From Alphaproteobacteria bacterium (GTDB taxonomy: Bacteria > Pseudomonadota > Alphaproteobacteria > Micavibrionales > Micavibrionaceae): a stretch of DNA of 64,000 bases. The position numbers and the translations under genes were made by a program. Of the stretch, positions 50,292-60,061 are shown one piece after another (the stretch's first letter is position 1; every line of letters begins with the position of its first letter). Location of the stretch: positions 1-64,000 of the forward strand of contig JAJFGS010000011.1 in the NCBI GenBank assembly GCA_021775995.1. The letters run 5' to 3'. The notes below the pieces were generated by a model, which worked only from the letters and a program-made list of their open reading frames with translations, was not told where the DNA came from and did no database searches.

Positions 50292-52427
50292 ATGAACAAC
50301 GCTCAAACCAAAAAAGCAGTAAGCCAGAGCAGTTTTATGCCAGATTATCTGACAAGATCATCATCGCATATCTGGAAAAGCCGCTTAAGTTGGCGTATTG
50401 CAACGGTTGTTTTCTTAACTATCCTAACGGTACAAGTTGCTATATTGACCCTTACCATTCGTCAGGAAGAAACCAAGCTTTTAAACGAAATTCGGGAAAT
50501 AGCACGCTCAGCCATTGCCCCCATTATTGAAAGCAAAGCAGGCTTCTTAAACTCACCAATATCCGATAGTAATGCCCGTAATGTCGTCACAACAACCATC
50601 GTCAATGGTATTGCCGTCTATTCGATGAATTATCTTTTACTTGGAAATTATGGCGAGCCTGCAACAATCAACATAACCAATGAAAATAGTCTTTCAAAAA
50701 CCTATCGTTCCGTTGATGGCGCTTCGTATGAAGTGGTTTTTCGTCCAAACGATTTAAGAAGATCTTATATCGTTGTTGCTCGACTAAATTCTGAAAAAGT
50801 GAGTGGTTTAGTCATTGATTACGTCATACAAACCATTATCATTATGTTGCTACTTTCCTTGTTTGTAACAACCGTTCTCATGATCGCCTTAGGTCATTGG
50901 TTATTAGAACCTATTTTGTTCATGCGTGATAATCTTGTTACAGCACAACAAAATCCTGAAAATCCAAAAATTCCAAAAAGCCCATTTAGTTCAAGTGATG
51001 AAATTGGTGGTGCTATTTTGATAGCGCAAAATTTGATCAAACAAAATGCAGAAAACATGCAACAAGTTCGCTCTGCCGCCGAAGATAAAATTCATAAACT
51101 TGCCTATTTTGATCAGTTAACAGGGCTTCCAAATAGGACATTGTTCGTCCAGAAACTGACCGAGCAAGCGTTTTCTGGCGAAGATAAAAATGCCAAAAGC
51201 TTTGCTGTTGTCACCCTTGACCTTGATCACTTTAAAGATATCAATGATTCAATGGGGCATAGTGTGGGTGATGCTATTTTACGCGGTGTCGGCAAACGCC
51301 TACGCGCCAGCTTACCAGATACTGCCGTTGTCGCCCGCGCAGGAGAGGATGAATTTGCCGTCACAATGCCGTTAAATGATGAATTAAAAACAGCGCGTGA
51401 CGTTGGTGCAAAAGTAGCGAGCCTTATTCGATCTGAACCCTTTAAAGTTTATAATGAATCTTTCCAAATTAGAGCTTCTGTTGGTGTTGCAACATATCCT
51501 GATGATGGAATAGATTCTAATACCGTTTTAAAAAATGCAGATATTGCATTGAACCGCGCCAAAGAAGAAGGGCGTGACCGCATTCGTGAGTATTCAGAAG
51601 ATTTTGATCGCGCCGTTCAACAACGCTTTCAGCTCTTAAGAGACTTAAGAGACGCACTTGAAAATGAAGATTTAACAATTTTCTATCAGCCACAATTTAA
51701 TTTGAACACAGGTGAAATTATTGGGGCGGAAGCTTTATTACGCTGGTGGAAAAAAGACAACAGCAAAGAAGGCGGATCGTTTATTTCTCCTGCTGAATTT
51801 ATCCCAATTGCAGAACAATCTGGCTTAATCGTTCCGATTGGATCATGGGTTTTGGAAGAAGCCTGCACCACTGCTAAGACATGGCATGACCAAGGTAAAA
51901 ATATACGCATTGCGGTGAATGTATCAGGCGCACAATTTTATCAAAGTGACCTCGTCGCCCACACAGCAAAAGTTTTAAAAGAAACAGGAGTCAAACCAGA
52001 ACTATTAGAACTGGAAGTGACTGAAAGTGTCTTCATGGATGATATTTCTATTGCTGTTGAAACATTGAAAAACCTGCATGAGTTGGGTGTTGAACTGGCT
52101 ATTGATGATTTTGGAACAGGATATTCTTCTCTATCCTATTTACGACAGTTTAATATTGATCGTTTAAAAATTGACCAATCCTTTATTCGCAACGCCCTTA
52201 ATAATGCCGATGATGCGGCGATTACGCGTACCATTATTAGTCTTGGTCACTCGCTCAATCTAAAGGTTATCGCCGAAGGTGTGGAAACAAAAGATCATGA
52301 AAAATTCTTAGCCGAACATAGCTGTGACGAAGTACAAGGCTTCCGTTACTCAAAAGCGGTTCCTAAAGAAGAGTTTTGGGAGTTTGCCAGTAACTATAAT
52401 GGCAAGCTTGACAGTTTTGATTCTTAA
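50292..52427 (+). CDS. Membrane GGDEF/EAL protein, probable c-di-GMP phosphodiesterase
   Basis: A protein of about 711 aa, started at ATG 50292 with CAGGATG upstream rather than the TTG at 50235. Two membrane helices (VVFLTILTVQVAILTL and TIIIMLLLSLFVTTVLM) bracket a periplasmic sensor of about 120 residues. A HAMP-like linker leads to a GGDEF domain in which the signature reads AGEDEF, so the second Gly is Glu and cyclase activity is doubtful. The EAL domain looks active: GAEALLRWW, TESVFMDD, IDDFGTGYSSL, KIDQSFI and IAEGVET. The 200 bp upstream hold no gene. Confidence 0.9.
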   Translation: MNNAQTKKAVSQSSFMPDYLTRSSSHIWKSRLSWRIATVVFLTILTVQVAILTLTIRQEETKLLNEIREIARSAIAPIIESKAGFLNSPISDSNARNVVTTTIVNGIAVYSMNYLLLGNYGEPATINITNENSLSKTYRSVDGASYEVVFRPNDLRRSYIVVARLNSEKVSGLVIDYVIQTIIIMLLLSLFVTTVLMIALGHWLLEPILFMRDNLVTAQQNPENPKIPKSPFSSSDEIGGAILIAQNLIKQNAENMQQVRSAAEDKIHKLAYFDQLTGLPNRTLFVQKLTEQAFSGEDKNAKSFAVVTLDLDHFKDINDSMGHSVGDAILRGVGKRLRASLPDTAVVARAGEDEFAVTMPLNDELKTARDVGAKVASLIRSEPFKVYNESFQIRASVGVATYPDDGIDSNTVLKNADIALNRAKEEGRDRIREYSEDFDRAVQQRFQLLRDLRDALENEDLTIFYQPQFNLNTGEIIGAEALLRWWKKDNSKEGGSFISPAEFIPIAEQSGLIVPIGSWVLEEACTTAKTWHDQGKNIRIAVNVSGAQFYQSDLVAHTAKVLKETGVKPELLELEVTESVFMDDISIAVETLKNLHELGVELAIDDFGTGYSSLSYLRQFNIDRLKIDQSFIRNALNNADDAAITRTIISLGHSLNLKVIAEGVETKDHEKFLAEHSCDEVQGFRYSKAVPKEEFWEFASNYNGKLDSFDS

Positions 52428-52470
52428 TCTTCACTTGCAGTGACACACTCAAGCCTTTATAAAATTCTTT

Positions 52471-53802
52471 ATGAAATTCTCTTCCTATAAAGCCAAACCT
52501 CTCAAAGGCACGCCTGTTATTCCTGGTGATAAATCTATTTCTCATCGTGCACTTATGTTTGGCGGCATAGCGATTGGCGAGACTGTTATCCATGGCTTGC
52601 TTGAAGGTGAAGATGTTATTCATACAGCAGATGCCATGCGCGCCATGGGGGCGGATATCACATGTGATGATCAAGGTGTTTGGCATTGTCACGGTGTTGG
52701 CATTGGCGGTCTACAAGAACCTGAAAACATTTTAGAAATGGGCAATAGTGGTACATCAACACGGCTGCTTATGGGACTTGTCGGCGGGCATAGTATGACA
52801 GCCACCTTTAGCGGCGATGCGAGCCTGACTAAACGCCCGATGAACCGCGTGATTACGCCATTAAAGATGATGGGCGCAAAAGTAATGAGCCATGAAGGTG
52901 GCACATTGCCGCTCACAATGACGGGCTCAGAAGATACATTACCGATTGAATATAAATTACCCATCGCAAGTGCGCAGGTAAAATCTTGTGTCATGTTAGC
53001 GGGATTATCCGCCATGGGTAAAACATCTGTCATTGAAGAAACACCAACCCGTGACCATACAGAAAATATGTTACGTGCCTTTGGCGTACCTGTTGAGGTA
53101 GAAGATTTAAAGGATGGCACGCAAAAAATAAGTGTAACAGGACAAAAAGATTTAAAAGGCACGACCGTGCATGTGCCATCAGACCCAAGCTCAGCCGCCT
53201 TTCCAACGGTTGCCGCATTGATTGTTGAGGGGTCAGAAATTGAAATGAAAAACATTCTGATGAATGATCGTCGTAATGGAATTTACATGACATTAATTGA
53301 GATGGGCGCCAATATTGAATTTAAAAATGAACGTATTGAGTCAGGAGAAAAAGTTGCTGATTTAATCGTACGTGGCACAGGAAATTTAAAAGGCATTGGT
53401 GTGCCAGCATCACGGGTACCCAGCATGATTGATGAATTTCCCATTCTGGCTGTCGCGGCAGCCCTCGCCAACGGTACAACCACCATGACAGGACTTGCCG
53501 AATTACGTGTGAAAGAAAGCGATAGATTATTGATGATGTATAAAGGCCTCAAAGCCTGCGGCGTCAATTTGGAGATGGGCGAAGAGTCCTTAACCATTCA
53601 CGGAACAGGTGACGCTCCCAATGGTGGAGCAACCGTTGAAACCGCGCTCGATCACCGCATCGCCATGAGCTTTCTTGTCCTCGGTATGGCAACAAAAGAA
53701 CCCGTCACCATTGATGATGCCGCACCCATTAAAACCAGCTTCCCGAACTTTATTGATTTAATGAATGATTTGGGTGGGTCAATGATGTTGAAGAATGGTT
53801 AG
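52471..53802 (+). CDS. aroA: 3-phosphoshikimate 1-carboxyvinyltransferase (EPSP synthase)
   Basis: A 443-aa enzyme of the shikimate pathway joining PEP to shikimate 3-phosphate. Conserved: PGDKSISHRALMFG, LEMGNSGTSTRLLMGLV, SAQVKSCVMLAGL, PSDPSSAAFPTVAAL, RVKESDRLLMMYKGL and DHRIAMSFLVLGMA. The N-terminal GDKSISHR and the NSGTSTR motif (Ala replaced by Thr after Gly) give the class. The cmk gene lies nearby, a frequent aroA-cmk-rpsA order, here interrupted by two minus-strand genes. Confidence 0.96.
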   Translation: MKFSSYKAKPLKGTPVIPGDKSISHRALMFGGIAIGETVIHGLLEGEDVIHTADAMRAMGADITCDDQGVWHCHGVGIGGLQEPENILEMGNSGTSTRLLMGLVGGHSMTATFSGDASLTKRPMNRVITPLKMMGAKVMSHEGGTLPLTMTGSEDTLPIEYKLPIASAQVKSCVMLAGLSAMGKTSVIEETPTRDHTENMLRAFGVPVEVEDLKDGTQKISVTGQKDLKGTTVHVPSDPSSAAFPTVAALIVEGSEIEMKNILMNDRRNGIYMTLIEMGANIEFKNERIESGEKVADLIVRGTGNLKGIGVPASRVPSMIDEFPILAVAAALANGTTTMTGLAELRVKESDRLLMMYKGLKACGVNLEMGEESLTIHGTGDAPNGGATVETALDHRIAMSFLVLGMATKEPVTIDDAAPIKTSFPNFIDLMNDLGGSMMLKNG

Positions 53803-53823
53803 ATTAATTTAAAATAATCTAAC

Positions 53824-54147
53824 TTAATAACGCAATGGAGGGTTGGTTAAGCCTCCAAAAATCATTAAAGCAAGTACAAGCCCTAAAATTCCCAAACAAA
53901 TTAACCCTAAAAAAGCAAAAATTTTACCTAAGATATTTGTATTAAATACTTGTGATAAAAAAGCAAAAAAATTCATAAGAATTTTAGGCATTAAAAGCGG
54001 GATAACACTTAAACCTAAAAATAACGTGATTATCCATGCTGGCACAAAAACAAAGCCAAGAAAAAGAGAGCCGAAAAACCATAGAAGAATTATGAATTCT
54101 GACTTTGATATAATTTCTGAAAATTGAATTTTTTCTTGTGTATCCAT
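53824..54147 (-). CDS. Small integral membrane protein
   Basis: A 107-aa protein with three or four hydrophobic segments (FIILLWFFGSLFLGFVFVP; WIITLFLGLSVIPLL; IFAFLGLICLGILGLVLALM) and few charged residues. No family is recognised. It is convergent with aroA (21-bp gap) and precedes nothing on its strand. Confidence 0.6.
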   Translation of the reverse strand: MDTQEKIQFSEIISKSEFIILLWFFGSLFLGFVFVPAWIITLFLGLSVIPLLMPKILMNFFAFLSQVFNTNILGKIFAFLGLICLGILGLVLALMIFGGLTNPPLRY

Positions 54148-54192
54148 TTGTAAAAAATAGAGAATATTGTGTAACTAATCAAACATAAAATT

Positions 54193-54816
54193 CTAAAGCC
54201 GATTTAAGCGTTGCGCTTTATCAAGTTCATCAACACGATATTTAAGCCAGCTATCAAGACCCCGAATATTAGGCTGTGCGCCATTTTCATAGATATAACT
54301 ATCAATCACGTAAACCTCGCCTGTTTCAATCACCATCACGGTGGCGCTGTTATGCGGGTAAACACCGTTTAAAACCATACCTTTAAAAACAGGTTTCCCA
54401 ACGTCATGAAATTTTAACAAGCCAGCATTTTTTAAAAAGCTTAAATATTTTGTTGTATTCACTGTTTCATCAATACAATCCAGTTCTTGATAGGTCTTTC
54501 TTTGAATAGGTGCCTTCGGTAAATCTTTTTCCGTACCCGCAAGCACCCCCGTATATTTTTCCATTAAAGCGATGGCCTGACCAATTTTGATGCGTTCTTC
54601 GTTCGCATCTTTGGATGGTTTCTCAAAAATTTTGGTGATGCTTGCCCATTGAAAACTATTAAACCCAAGACGCATGTTCTTACTGCACCCATAACCATAG
54701 CAATAAGTGAAGTCATCTTTCGTGGCATTAGGGTCAGGATATTTGTCTAAATTTAAGCCAGCGATATTGCCGCAAGAGGATAAAAAAAGAACAGATACAA
54801 ATAAGAAATATTTCAT
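54193..54816 (-). CDS. Putative lipoprotein of unknown function
   Basis: A 207-aa protein from ATG 54816 (MKYFLFVSVLFLSSCGN), which gives a lipobox LSSC with a Cys at residue 15; an upstream ATG at 54867 would overlap cmk and hide the signal. The mature part has TYCYGYGCSKNMRLGF and SATVMVIETGEVYVIDSYIY, and ends SWLKYRVDELDKAQRLNRL. I do not recognise a domain. It is divergent from cmk. Confidence 0.7.
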   Translation of the reverse strand: MKYFLFVSVLFLSSCGNIAGLNLDKYPDPNATKDDFTYCYGYGCSKNMRLGFNSFQWASITKIFEKPSKDANEERIKIGQAIALMEKYTGVLAGTEKDLPKAPIQRKTYQELDCIDETVNTTKYLSFLKNAGLLKFHDVGKPVFKGMVLNGVYPHNSATVMVIETGEVYVIDSYIYENGAQPNIRGLDSWLKYRVDELDKAQRLNRL

Positions 54817-54854
54817 GGGTTTTATTTTGCCACAGGCTGGTTTAAATACTAGAT

Positions 54855-55508
54855 ATGAATGAGACAAAAGTAATAGTCATAACTATCGATGGTCCTGCCG
54901 CCAGCGGCAAAGGATCCTTGGCCAAAAAACTAGCCGAAATGCTGGACTATGATTTTTTGGATACGGGTGCGCTTTATCGGCGTGTTGCCTTAAAAGTCAT
55001 TGAAAATAACGTCAATGCCGATGAAATTGATAAAATAATTACGATCTCAAAAGATTTAAGCCAAAATTTACATGAAAAATACGATGATAGTGCCCTACGC
55101 AATGACAAAGTCGGCGAGATGGCGTCAAAAGTTGCTCAAATTAGTGATGTACGCACCAATTTAGATGATTTTCAGCGTAATTTTGCCAAAAATGTTACCA
55201 AGGGCGCTGTTTTAGATGGGCGTGATATTGGCACTGTCATCTGCCCTGATGCGGATATTAAGTTATTTGTCACCGCCAGCGTCGAAAAAAGAGCGATGCG
55301 AAGACATAAAGAGTTGCAATCCCGCGGGATAGAGGCTAAATACTCATCAGTTTTGGCAGAAATGCAGGAACGGGATGAACGGGACTCAACAAGGCTCAAT
55401 GAGCATTTGAAACCCAGCCATGATTGTCATGTGATTGATACATCTGATATGACCCCTAACCAGGTGATGGATGCGGCACTTGAAATCATAGGACCTTTTC
55501 TTCATTAA
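54855..55508 (+). CDS. cmk: Cytidylate kinase
   Basis: A 217-aa kinase phosphorylating CMP and dCMP. The P loop is ITIDGPAASGKGSLAKKLAE, then DFLDTGALYRRVAL, and VLDGRDIGTVICPDADIKLF with ASVEKRAMRRHKEL. It is followed, after the hairpin element at 55611, by rpsA, the usual cmk-rpsA order. Confidence 0.97.
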   Translation: MNETKVIVITIDGPAASGKGSLAKKLAEMLDYDFLDTGALYRRVALKVIENNVNADEIDKIITISKDLSQNLHEKYDDSALRNDKVGEMASKVAQISDVRTNLDDFQRNFAKNVTKGAVLDGRDIGTVICPDADIKLFVTASVEKRAMRRHKELQSRGIEAKYSSVLAEMQERDERDSTRLNEHLKPSHDCHVIDTSDMTPNQVMDAALEIIGPFLH

Positions 55509-55610
55509 AAGCCAAAACTATCAATGAGTTTATGTCACGGGCTAACGCCGGAAAACGTGGATGTAGATTCATATTAAAACTAAAGAAAGATTTGGTTGGA
55601 AGTATTTTGG

Positions 55611-55677
55611 TTTTTCACTAGGCGCTAGGCGCGACGCGTATAATTCATACGCAAGCGACGAAGCAACAACGTGAAAA
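55611..55677. repeat. Nested hairpin element, copy 2 (in the rpsA leader)
   Basis: Outer stem TTTTCAC (55612-55618) with GTGAAAA (55671-55677); inner stem GCGTAT-AATTC-ATACGC (55636-55652). The segments CACTAG and AAGCGACG.AGC.ACAACGTG are shared with copy 1 at 7996-8073. It ends 35 bp before the rpsA start. Confidence 0.75.
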
Positions 55678-55712
55678 GGCAAAAGACAACAACCGATAGA
55701 AGGAAATATACT

Positions 55713-57563
55713 ATGGCTCAAGCAGCTAAAACTATACAAGATAGAGAAGAGTCAAAAGAGTTTGCCGCTCTTTTAGAAAGCTCTCTAGAACATCAGGCCA
55801 TGCAAGGCTCTGTTGTTAAAGGCAGAATTATAGAAGTACAAAATGATGCCGTCATCGTTGATGTCGGCCTCAAATCCGAAGGAAGAATTTCTCTTAGAGA
55901 ATTTACTGTTCCTGGACAGGATAACGAAATCCGTGTTGGCGATGAAGTCGATGTTTTTGTTGACCGTTTGGAAGACAGAAATGGTGAAACCGTTCTTTCC
56001 CGTGAAAAAGCCCGTCGTGAAGAAGCATGGGTTGAGATGGAAATCTCTCATAAGAAAGCAGAACGCGTCACCGGGATTATCTTTGGTCGTGTTAAAGGTG
56101 GATTTACTGTTGATTTGGGTGGCGCGGTTGCGTTCTTACCAGGATCACAAGTGGACATTCGCCCTATTCGTGACATCACCCCATTAATGGGAACACCGCA
56201 ACCATTTCTCATTTTGAAAATGGACCGTCAACGTGGCAACATTGTTGTATCACGTCGTGCCGTTCTTGAAGAGAGCCGTGAAGAAGCAAAATCAGACTTG
56301 ATGCAAAACATCAACGAAGGTTCTGTTGTTGAAGGTATCGTTAAAAACATCACAGATTATGGTGCGTTTATCGATCTTGGTGGTGTTGATGGTTTGTTAC
56401 ACGTCACAGACATTTCATGGAAACGTGTTAATCACCCATCTGAAGTGTTACAAATTGGTCAAACAGTGAATGTTCAAATCATTCGTTTCAACCAAGAAAC
56501 ACAACGTATCTCATTGGGTATGAAACAATTAGAAACTGATCCTTGGGAAGGTGTTGAAAGTAAATACCCAATCAAAGGTGTCTTTAAAGGTCGTGTTACA
56601 AACATCACAGATTATGGTGCGTTTGTAGAATTAGAAGACGGCATTGAAGGTCTAGTTCACGTTTCTGAAATGTCATGGACGAAGAAAAATGTTCACCCAG
56701 GAAAAATTATTTCTACTTCGGAAGAAGTTGAAGTTATGGTTCTGGAAGTGGATATCGATAAACGTCGTATCTCTCTTGGTATTAAACAATGTCAAGAAAA
56801 CCCATGGGCAGGCTTTGCTGATAAACACAAAGTTGGCGATGAAATCACTGGTGAAATCAATAACGTCACTGAATTTGGCCTATTTGTAGCTGTTGATTCA
56901 GACATTGATGGCATGGTTCATATTTCTGACATTTCATGGGAAGATCAAACCGAAGAAGCTTTAAAACCTTTCAACAAAGGCGAAAAAGTTAAGGTCAAAA
57001 TTCTTGATGTTGACCCTGAAAAGGAACGTGTTGCGCTGGGTATTAAACAGCTGACTGACGATCCATTTGAAGGTGCAATGAAAGGTATGGCCAAAGGCGC
57101 GGTTGTTACTTGTACAGTATCTGAAGTGAAGGCAACGATTGTCGAAGTCACCGTAAATGATGGTGTTACTGGTACAATCAAGAAAGCTGATCTTTCTCGT
57201 GAACGTTCAGAGCAACGCACTGATCGTTTCGCCGTTGGTGAAAAAGTTGATGCTAAAATCATCACTGTTGATCAGAAAAACCGCAAAGTCAGTCTATCGA
57301 TCAAAGCACGTGAGCTAGAGGAAGATAAACAAGCTCTTGAAACATTCGGGTCAACCGAATCAGGGGCTTCTCTTGGTGACATTCTTGGCGCTGCCTTAAG
57401 TAGCAACAAGACTGCAGAGCCTGCTTCTGAAGAAGAAGCCGAAGAAAAGCCAAAAGCCAAAAAAGCTCCGGCCAAAAAAACTGCAGCGAAAAAAGCGGCT
57501 AAAAAGGCTCCAGCGAAGAAAGCAGCTAAAAAGACAGATGATTCTGAAAAAGAAACTGAATAA
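55713..57563 (+). CDS. rpsA: 30S ribosomal protein S1
   Basis: About 616 aa from ATG 55713, chosen for GAAGGAAATATACT upstream and the MAQAAKT start. Six S1 repeats are visible, for example GRIIEVQNDAVIVDVGLKSE, VKNITDYGAFIDLGGVDG, VTNITDYGAFVELEDGIEG and INNVTEFGLFVAVDSDIDG; the sixth is the most diverged. A Lys/Ala-rich tail (KKAPAKKTAAKKAAKKAPAK) extends beyond the usual end. S1 brings mRNA to the 30S subunit. A structured repeat lies in its leader. Confidence 0.97.
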   Translation: MAQAAKTIQDREESKEFAALLESSLEHQAMQGSVVKGRIIEVQNDAVIVDVGLKSEGRISLREFTVPGQDNEIRVGDEVDVFVDRLEDRNGETVLSREKARREEAWVEMEISHKKAERVTGIIFGRVKGGFTVDLGGAVAFLPGSQVDIRPIRDITPLMGTPQPFLILKMDRQRGNIVVSRRAVLEESREEAKSDLMQNINEGSVVEGIVKNITDYGAFIDLGGVDGLLHVTDISWKRVNHPSEVLQIGQTVNVQIIRFNQETQRISLGMKQLETDPWEGVESKYPIKGVFKGRVTNITDYGAFVELEDGIEGLVHVSEMSWTKKNVHPGKIISTSEEVEVMVLEVDIDKRRISLGIKQCQENPWAGFADKHKVGDEITGEINNVTEFGLFVAVDSDIDGMVHISDISWEDQTEEALKPFNKGEKVKVKILDVDPEKERVALGIKQLTDDPFEGAMKGMAKGAVVTCTVSEVKATIVEVTVNDGVTGTIKKADLSRERSEQRTDRFAVGEKVDAKIITVDQKNRKVSLSIKARELEEDKQALETFGSTESGASLGDILGAALSSNKTAEPASEEEAEEKPKAKKAPAKKTAAKKAAKKAPAKKAAKKTDDSEKETE

Positions 57564-57620
57564 GTCTTATGTATAAGCACTATGCGCATAAGCGCACAGA
57601 TGCTCACTAAATATTACAAG

Positions 57621-57654
57621 AAACCGCCTTTTCTCCAAATTAGGCGGTTTTTTT
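57621..57654 (+). terminator. Terminator of rpsA
   Basis: AAACCGCC-TTTTCTCCAAATTA-GGCGGTTT followed by TTTT, 58 bp after the rpsA stop. Confidence 0.9.
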
Positions 57655-57830
57655 ATGACTAAGACTAAAAACCCTGCAGTTTCAATGTATTGGTGAATCT
57701 TTTCCTTGACGGTTATGCCTAAATAGAGGCATCATTAGCTATACTAAGTAATAATTAGTTTAATAATTGTTTTAACCGACATGCCTTTTCAAAAAGCCTA
57801 TGTGGCAAAAAAGAAGAGCAGGAGTATAAA

Positions 57831-58163
57831 ATGACAAAGTCCGAGCTGATACAAAAGCTGGCAGAACGTAACCCGCATTTATTTTTACGGGATATTGAAA
57901 AAATCGTCGATACTGTTTTCGATGAAATTTCTGGTGCCTTAGCCGATGGAAACCGTGTAGAACTTCGTGGCTTTGGTGCATTTTCTGTGAAACATCGCGA
58001 AGCCAGAACAGGTCGCAACCCACGCACAGGTGAAACCGTTCAGGTTGATGCAAAACGTTTACCTTTCTTTAAAACAGGAAAAGCGTTACGTGAAAAATTA
58101 AATGAGAAAAAAGATGATTCTCAATCATCGGAAGATAAATTTTACAGTCCTTTTTCTGAATAA
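57831..58163 (+). CDS. ihfB: Integration host factor subunit beta
   Basis: A 110-aa DNA-bending protein: [40 protein letters not shown] and [20 protein letters not shown], the IhfB form of the HU fold. The tail of about 15 residues is slightly longer than in E. coli. AGCAGGAGTATAAA precedes the start. The lapA-like gene follows 24 bp later. Confidence 0.95.
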   Translation: MTKSELIQKLAERNPHLFLRDIEKIVDTVFDEISGALADGNRVELRGFGAFSVKHREARTGRNPRTGETVQVDAKRLPFFKTGKALREKLNEKKDDSQSSEDKFYSPFSE

Positions 58164-58187
58164 ACTTAAACTACCGGATTACAAATC

Positions 58188-58541
58188 ATGGCACTTCTTC
58201 GATGGATTATCGCATTACCCTTTATCGTGGGTGCGGTATTATTCGCACTATCAAATTCAGAGAAAGTATTTCTTACCTATAGCCCCTTTCATGATTCTAA
58301 AGAATTTCCGCTTTATTTCATTGGGCTAACATTTTTAGGAATAGGTTTTTTACTGGGTGCATTTATGGCATGGATGGGTATGGGGCAAGTCCGTAAAGAC
58401 CGCCGTCAGTATAAGAAAGAAGTCAAAAACCTAACCAAAGAAAATGAAAAGCTAGCAGGAGAAATAACGACTTTAGAAGCAGAATTAAAAGAACGTGATT
58501 TGGAAAAAGCCCTTAAAGTCATAGATGTTGATCATGAATAA
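58188..58541 (+). CDS. LapA-domain membrane protein
   Basis: A 117-aa protein with two membrane helices (IIALPFIVGAVLFALSNSE; YFIGLTFLGIGFLLGAFMAWM) and a C-terminal coiled coil (KEVKNLTKENEKLAGEITTL), the layout of the LapA/YciS family (DUF1049). YciS works with LapB in controlling LPS synthesis in E. coli; the same role here is inferred. ihfB-lapA-pyrF order is conserved in alphaproteobacteria. Confidence 0.85.
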   Translation: MALLRWIIALPFIVGAVLFALSNSEKVFLTYSPFHDSKEFPLYFIGLTFLGIGFLLGAFMAWMGMGQVRKDRRQYKKEVKNLTKENEKLAGEITTLEAELKERDLEKALKVIDVDHE

Positions 58542-59232
58542 TAATTTACCCGTTATATTTTGCGCAATAGATAAACCAGATTTAATAGCTGCAAAAACAC
58601 TTTGCGCAGAAATTTCTGACGTCGGTTTAGGCATAAAATTAGGAATGGAATTTTTTAATGCCCTTGGTCCACAAGGCGTCTTAGAAATTCATAAAGAATT
58701 TCCCAACACACCAATCTTTATTGATTTAAAATATCACGATATTCCTAATACTGTCGCCAGCGCAGTACGCTCTATCACATCGGAATTCACACCTGCATTT
58801 TTAAACGTTCATGCCGCTGGCGGATTAGACATGATGAAAGCAGCAAAAGCCGAATGCCCACAAGAAACTAAATTATTAGCCGTCACAATCCTCACCAGTT
58901 TAGATGAACAAGCCATTGATAACATTGGCTATAAAGAAAATTTAAACGAACGTGTTGTCCAAATGGCAAAACTTGCCCAAAATGCTGGACTTGATGGCGT
59001 GGTTTGCTCTTCTCATGAAATTGAATCTATCCGTAAAGAATGTGGAGATGATTTTATCCTGATGGTGCCTGGTATTCGCCCAGCGGGAAGTGATATTAAC
59101 GATCAAAAGCGCACTATGGTGCCTAAAGAGGCCATTGATAAAGGCGCCACACATTTAGTTATTGGCAGACCCATTACACAGAGTAATAATCCAAAACAAA
59201 CAGCAGAAGAAATATTGAAATCATTAAATTAA
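58534..59232 (+). CDS. pyrF: Orotidine 5'-phosphate decarboxylase
   Basis: About 232 aa from ATG 58534 (MNNNLPVIFCAID), overlapping the lapA-like stop by 8 bp; ATG 58525 is an alternative. The catalytic stretch is PIFIDLKYHDIPNTVA, followed by NVHAAGGLDMM and the phosphate loop VPGIRPAGSDIND and VIGRPITQS. It makes UMP in the last pyrimidine step. Confidence 0.96.
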   Translation: MNNNLPVIFCAIDKPDLIAAKTLCAEISDVGLGIKLGMEFFNALGPQGVLEIHKEFPNTPIFIDLKYHDIPNTVASAVRSITSEFTPAFLNVHAAGGLDMMKAAKAECPQETKLLAVTILTSLDEQAIDNIGYKENLNERVVQMAKLAQNAGLDGVVCSSHEIESIRKECGDDFILMVPGIRPAGSDINDQKRTMVPKEAIDKGATHLVIGRPITQSNNPKQTAEEILKSLN

Positions 59233-59245
59233 AGGGGAATGAAAG

Positions 59246-60061
59246 ATGAGACCATTTACACCAACATTAGGCGCACGCGACACATCAAAAAATGTAAAAG
59301 AATTTGTTAAAGACAATAAAGAAATTTTTTGGAAAATATTAAAGCCGTTATTGCCGTGGATTGTAGGACTTCATCTCGTAGATGCTGTTTTAACAGCCAT
59401 TTTCTTTGCTGAAAGCGAACGTGGTTTTGCATTAGGGAGTCTTGTAGCGAGTTATTTTTATACCTGCCTCGTCATTACATGGCACCGTGTGGTTATTCAT
59501 GGCCCCGATAATTATATTACGATGAATCCGTTCAAACCAAAGCGGCATGAACTTGTCTTTATTGGGATGGGGATTCTTTTAACAATTCTAGGTGGATTGT
59601 TGGTTGCTTTATCCATTGCTGCATTTTTAATACATGCTGTATTGGGTGTTTTAGCTGTTATTACCGCGCTTTTAGGGATAACGTATTTAGGTTATAAATT
59701 CTGTTTCTATTTTCCAGCAAAAGCCGTTGATAATTCAATCAAATTAAAAGATTCATTTTATTTAACCCAAGGTTATTTTTGGACATTTATGGGTGCCGTG
59801 TTTTTAGCCCCCCTTAAATATATATTCTTTTTATTACTTTATTTTATTATTGCTTTCCCAATCTTGGGAGGCATCATCATGATGACAAGTGGTAGTTCTT
59901 CTATATCTATAATTGCAAATTTATTAGGGTTTGCTATTTCAATTCCAATCATCGCTTATTTAATACCACTATTATATGTGATTGGAGTGACTGTTTTATC
60001 CAATTATTATCAGCACGCCATTCAAAATAAAACACTGCCCACCCCCAATGACAAAAGTTAA
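59246..60061 (+). CDS. Unknown polytopic membrane protein
   Basis: A 271-aa protein with about six membrane helices (for example WIVGLHLVDAVLTAIFF; ELVFIGMGILLTILGGLLVA; AAFLIHAVLGVLAVITALLG). The N-terminal 30 residues are hydrophilic. No family is recognised. It starts 13 bp after pyrF and its end overlaps trpF by 14 bp, so it is probably co-transcribed with them. AAAGGGGAATGAAAG gives a ribosome site. Confidence 0.75.
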   Translation: MRPFTPTLGARDTSKNVKEFVKDNKEIFWKILKPLLPWIVGLHLVDAVLTAIFFAESERGFALGSLVASYFYTCLVITWHRVVIHGPDNYITMNPFKPKRHELVFIGMGILLTILGGLLVALSIAAFLIHAVLGVLAVITALLGITYLGYKFCFYFPAKAVDNSIKLKDSFYLTQGYFWTFMGAVFLAPLKYIFFLLLYFIIAFPILGGIIMMTSGSSSISIIANLLGFAISIPIIAYLIPLLYVIGVTVLSNYYQHAIQNKTLPTPNDKS

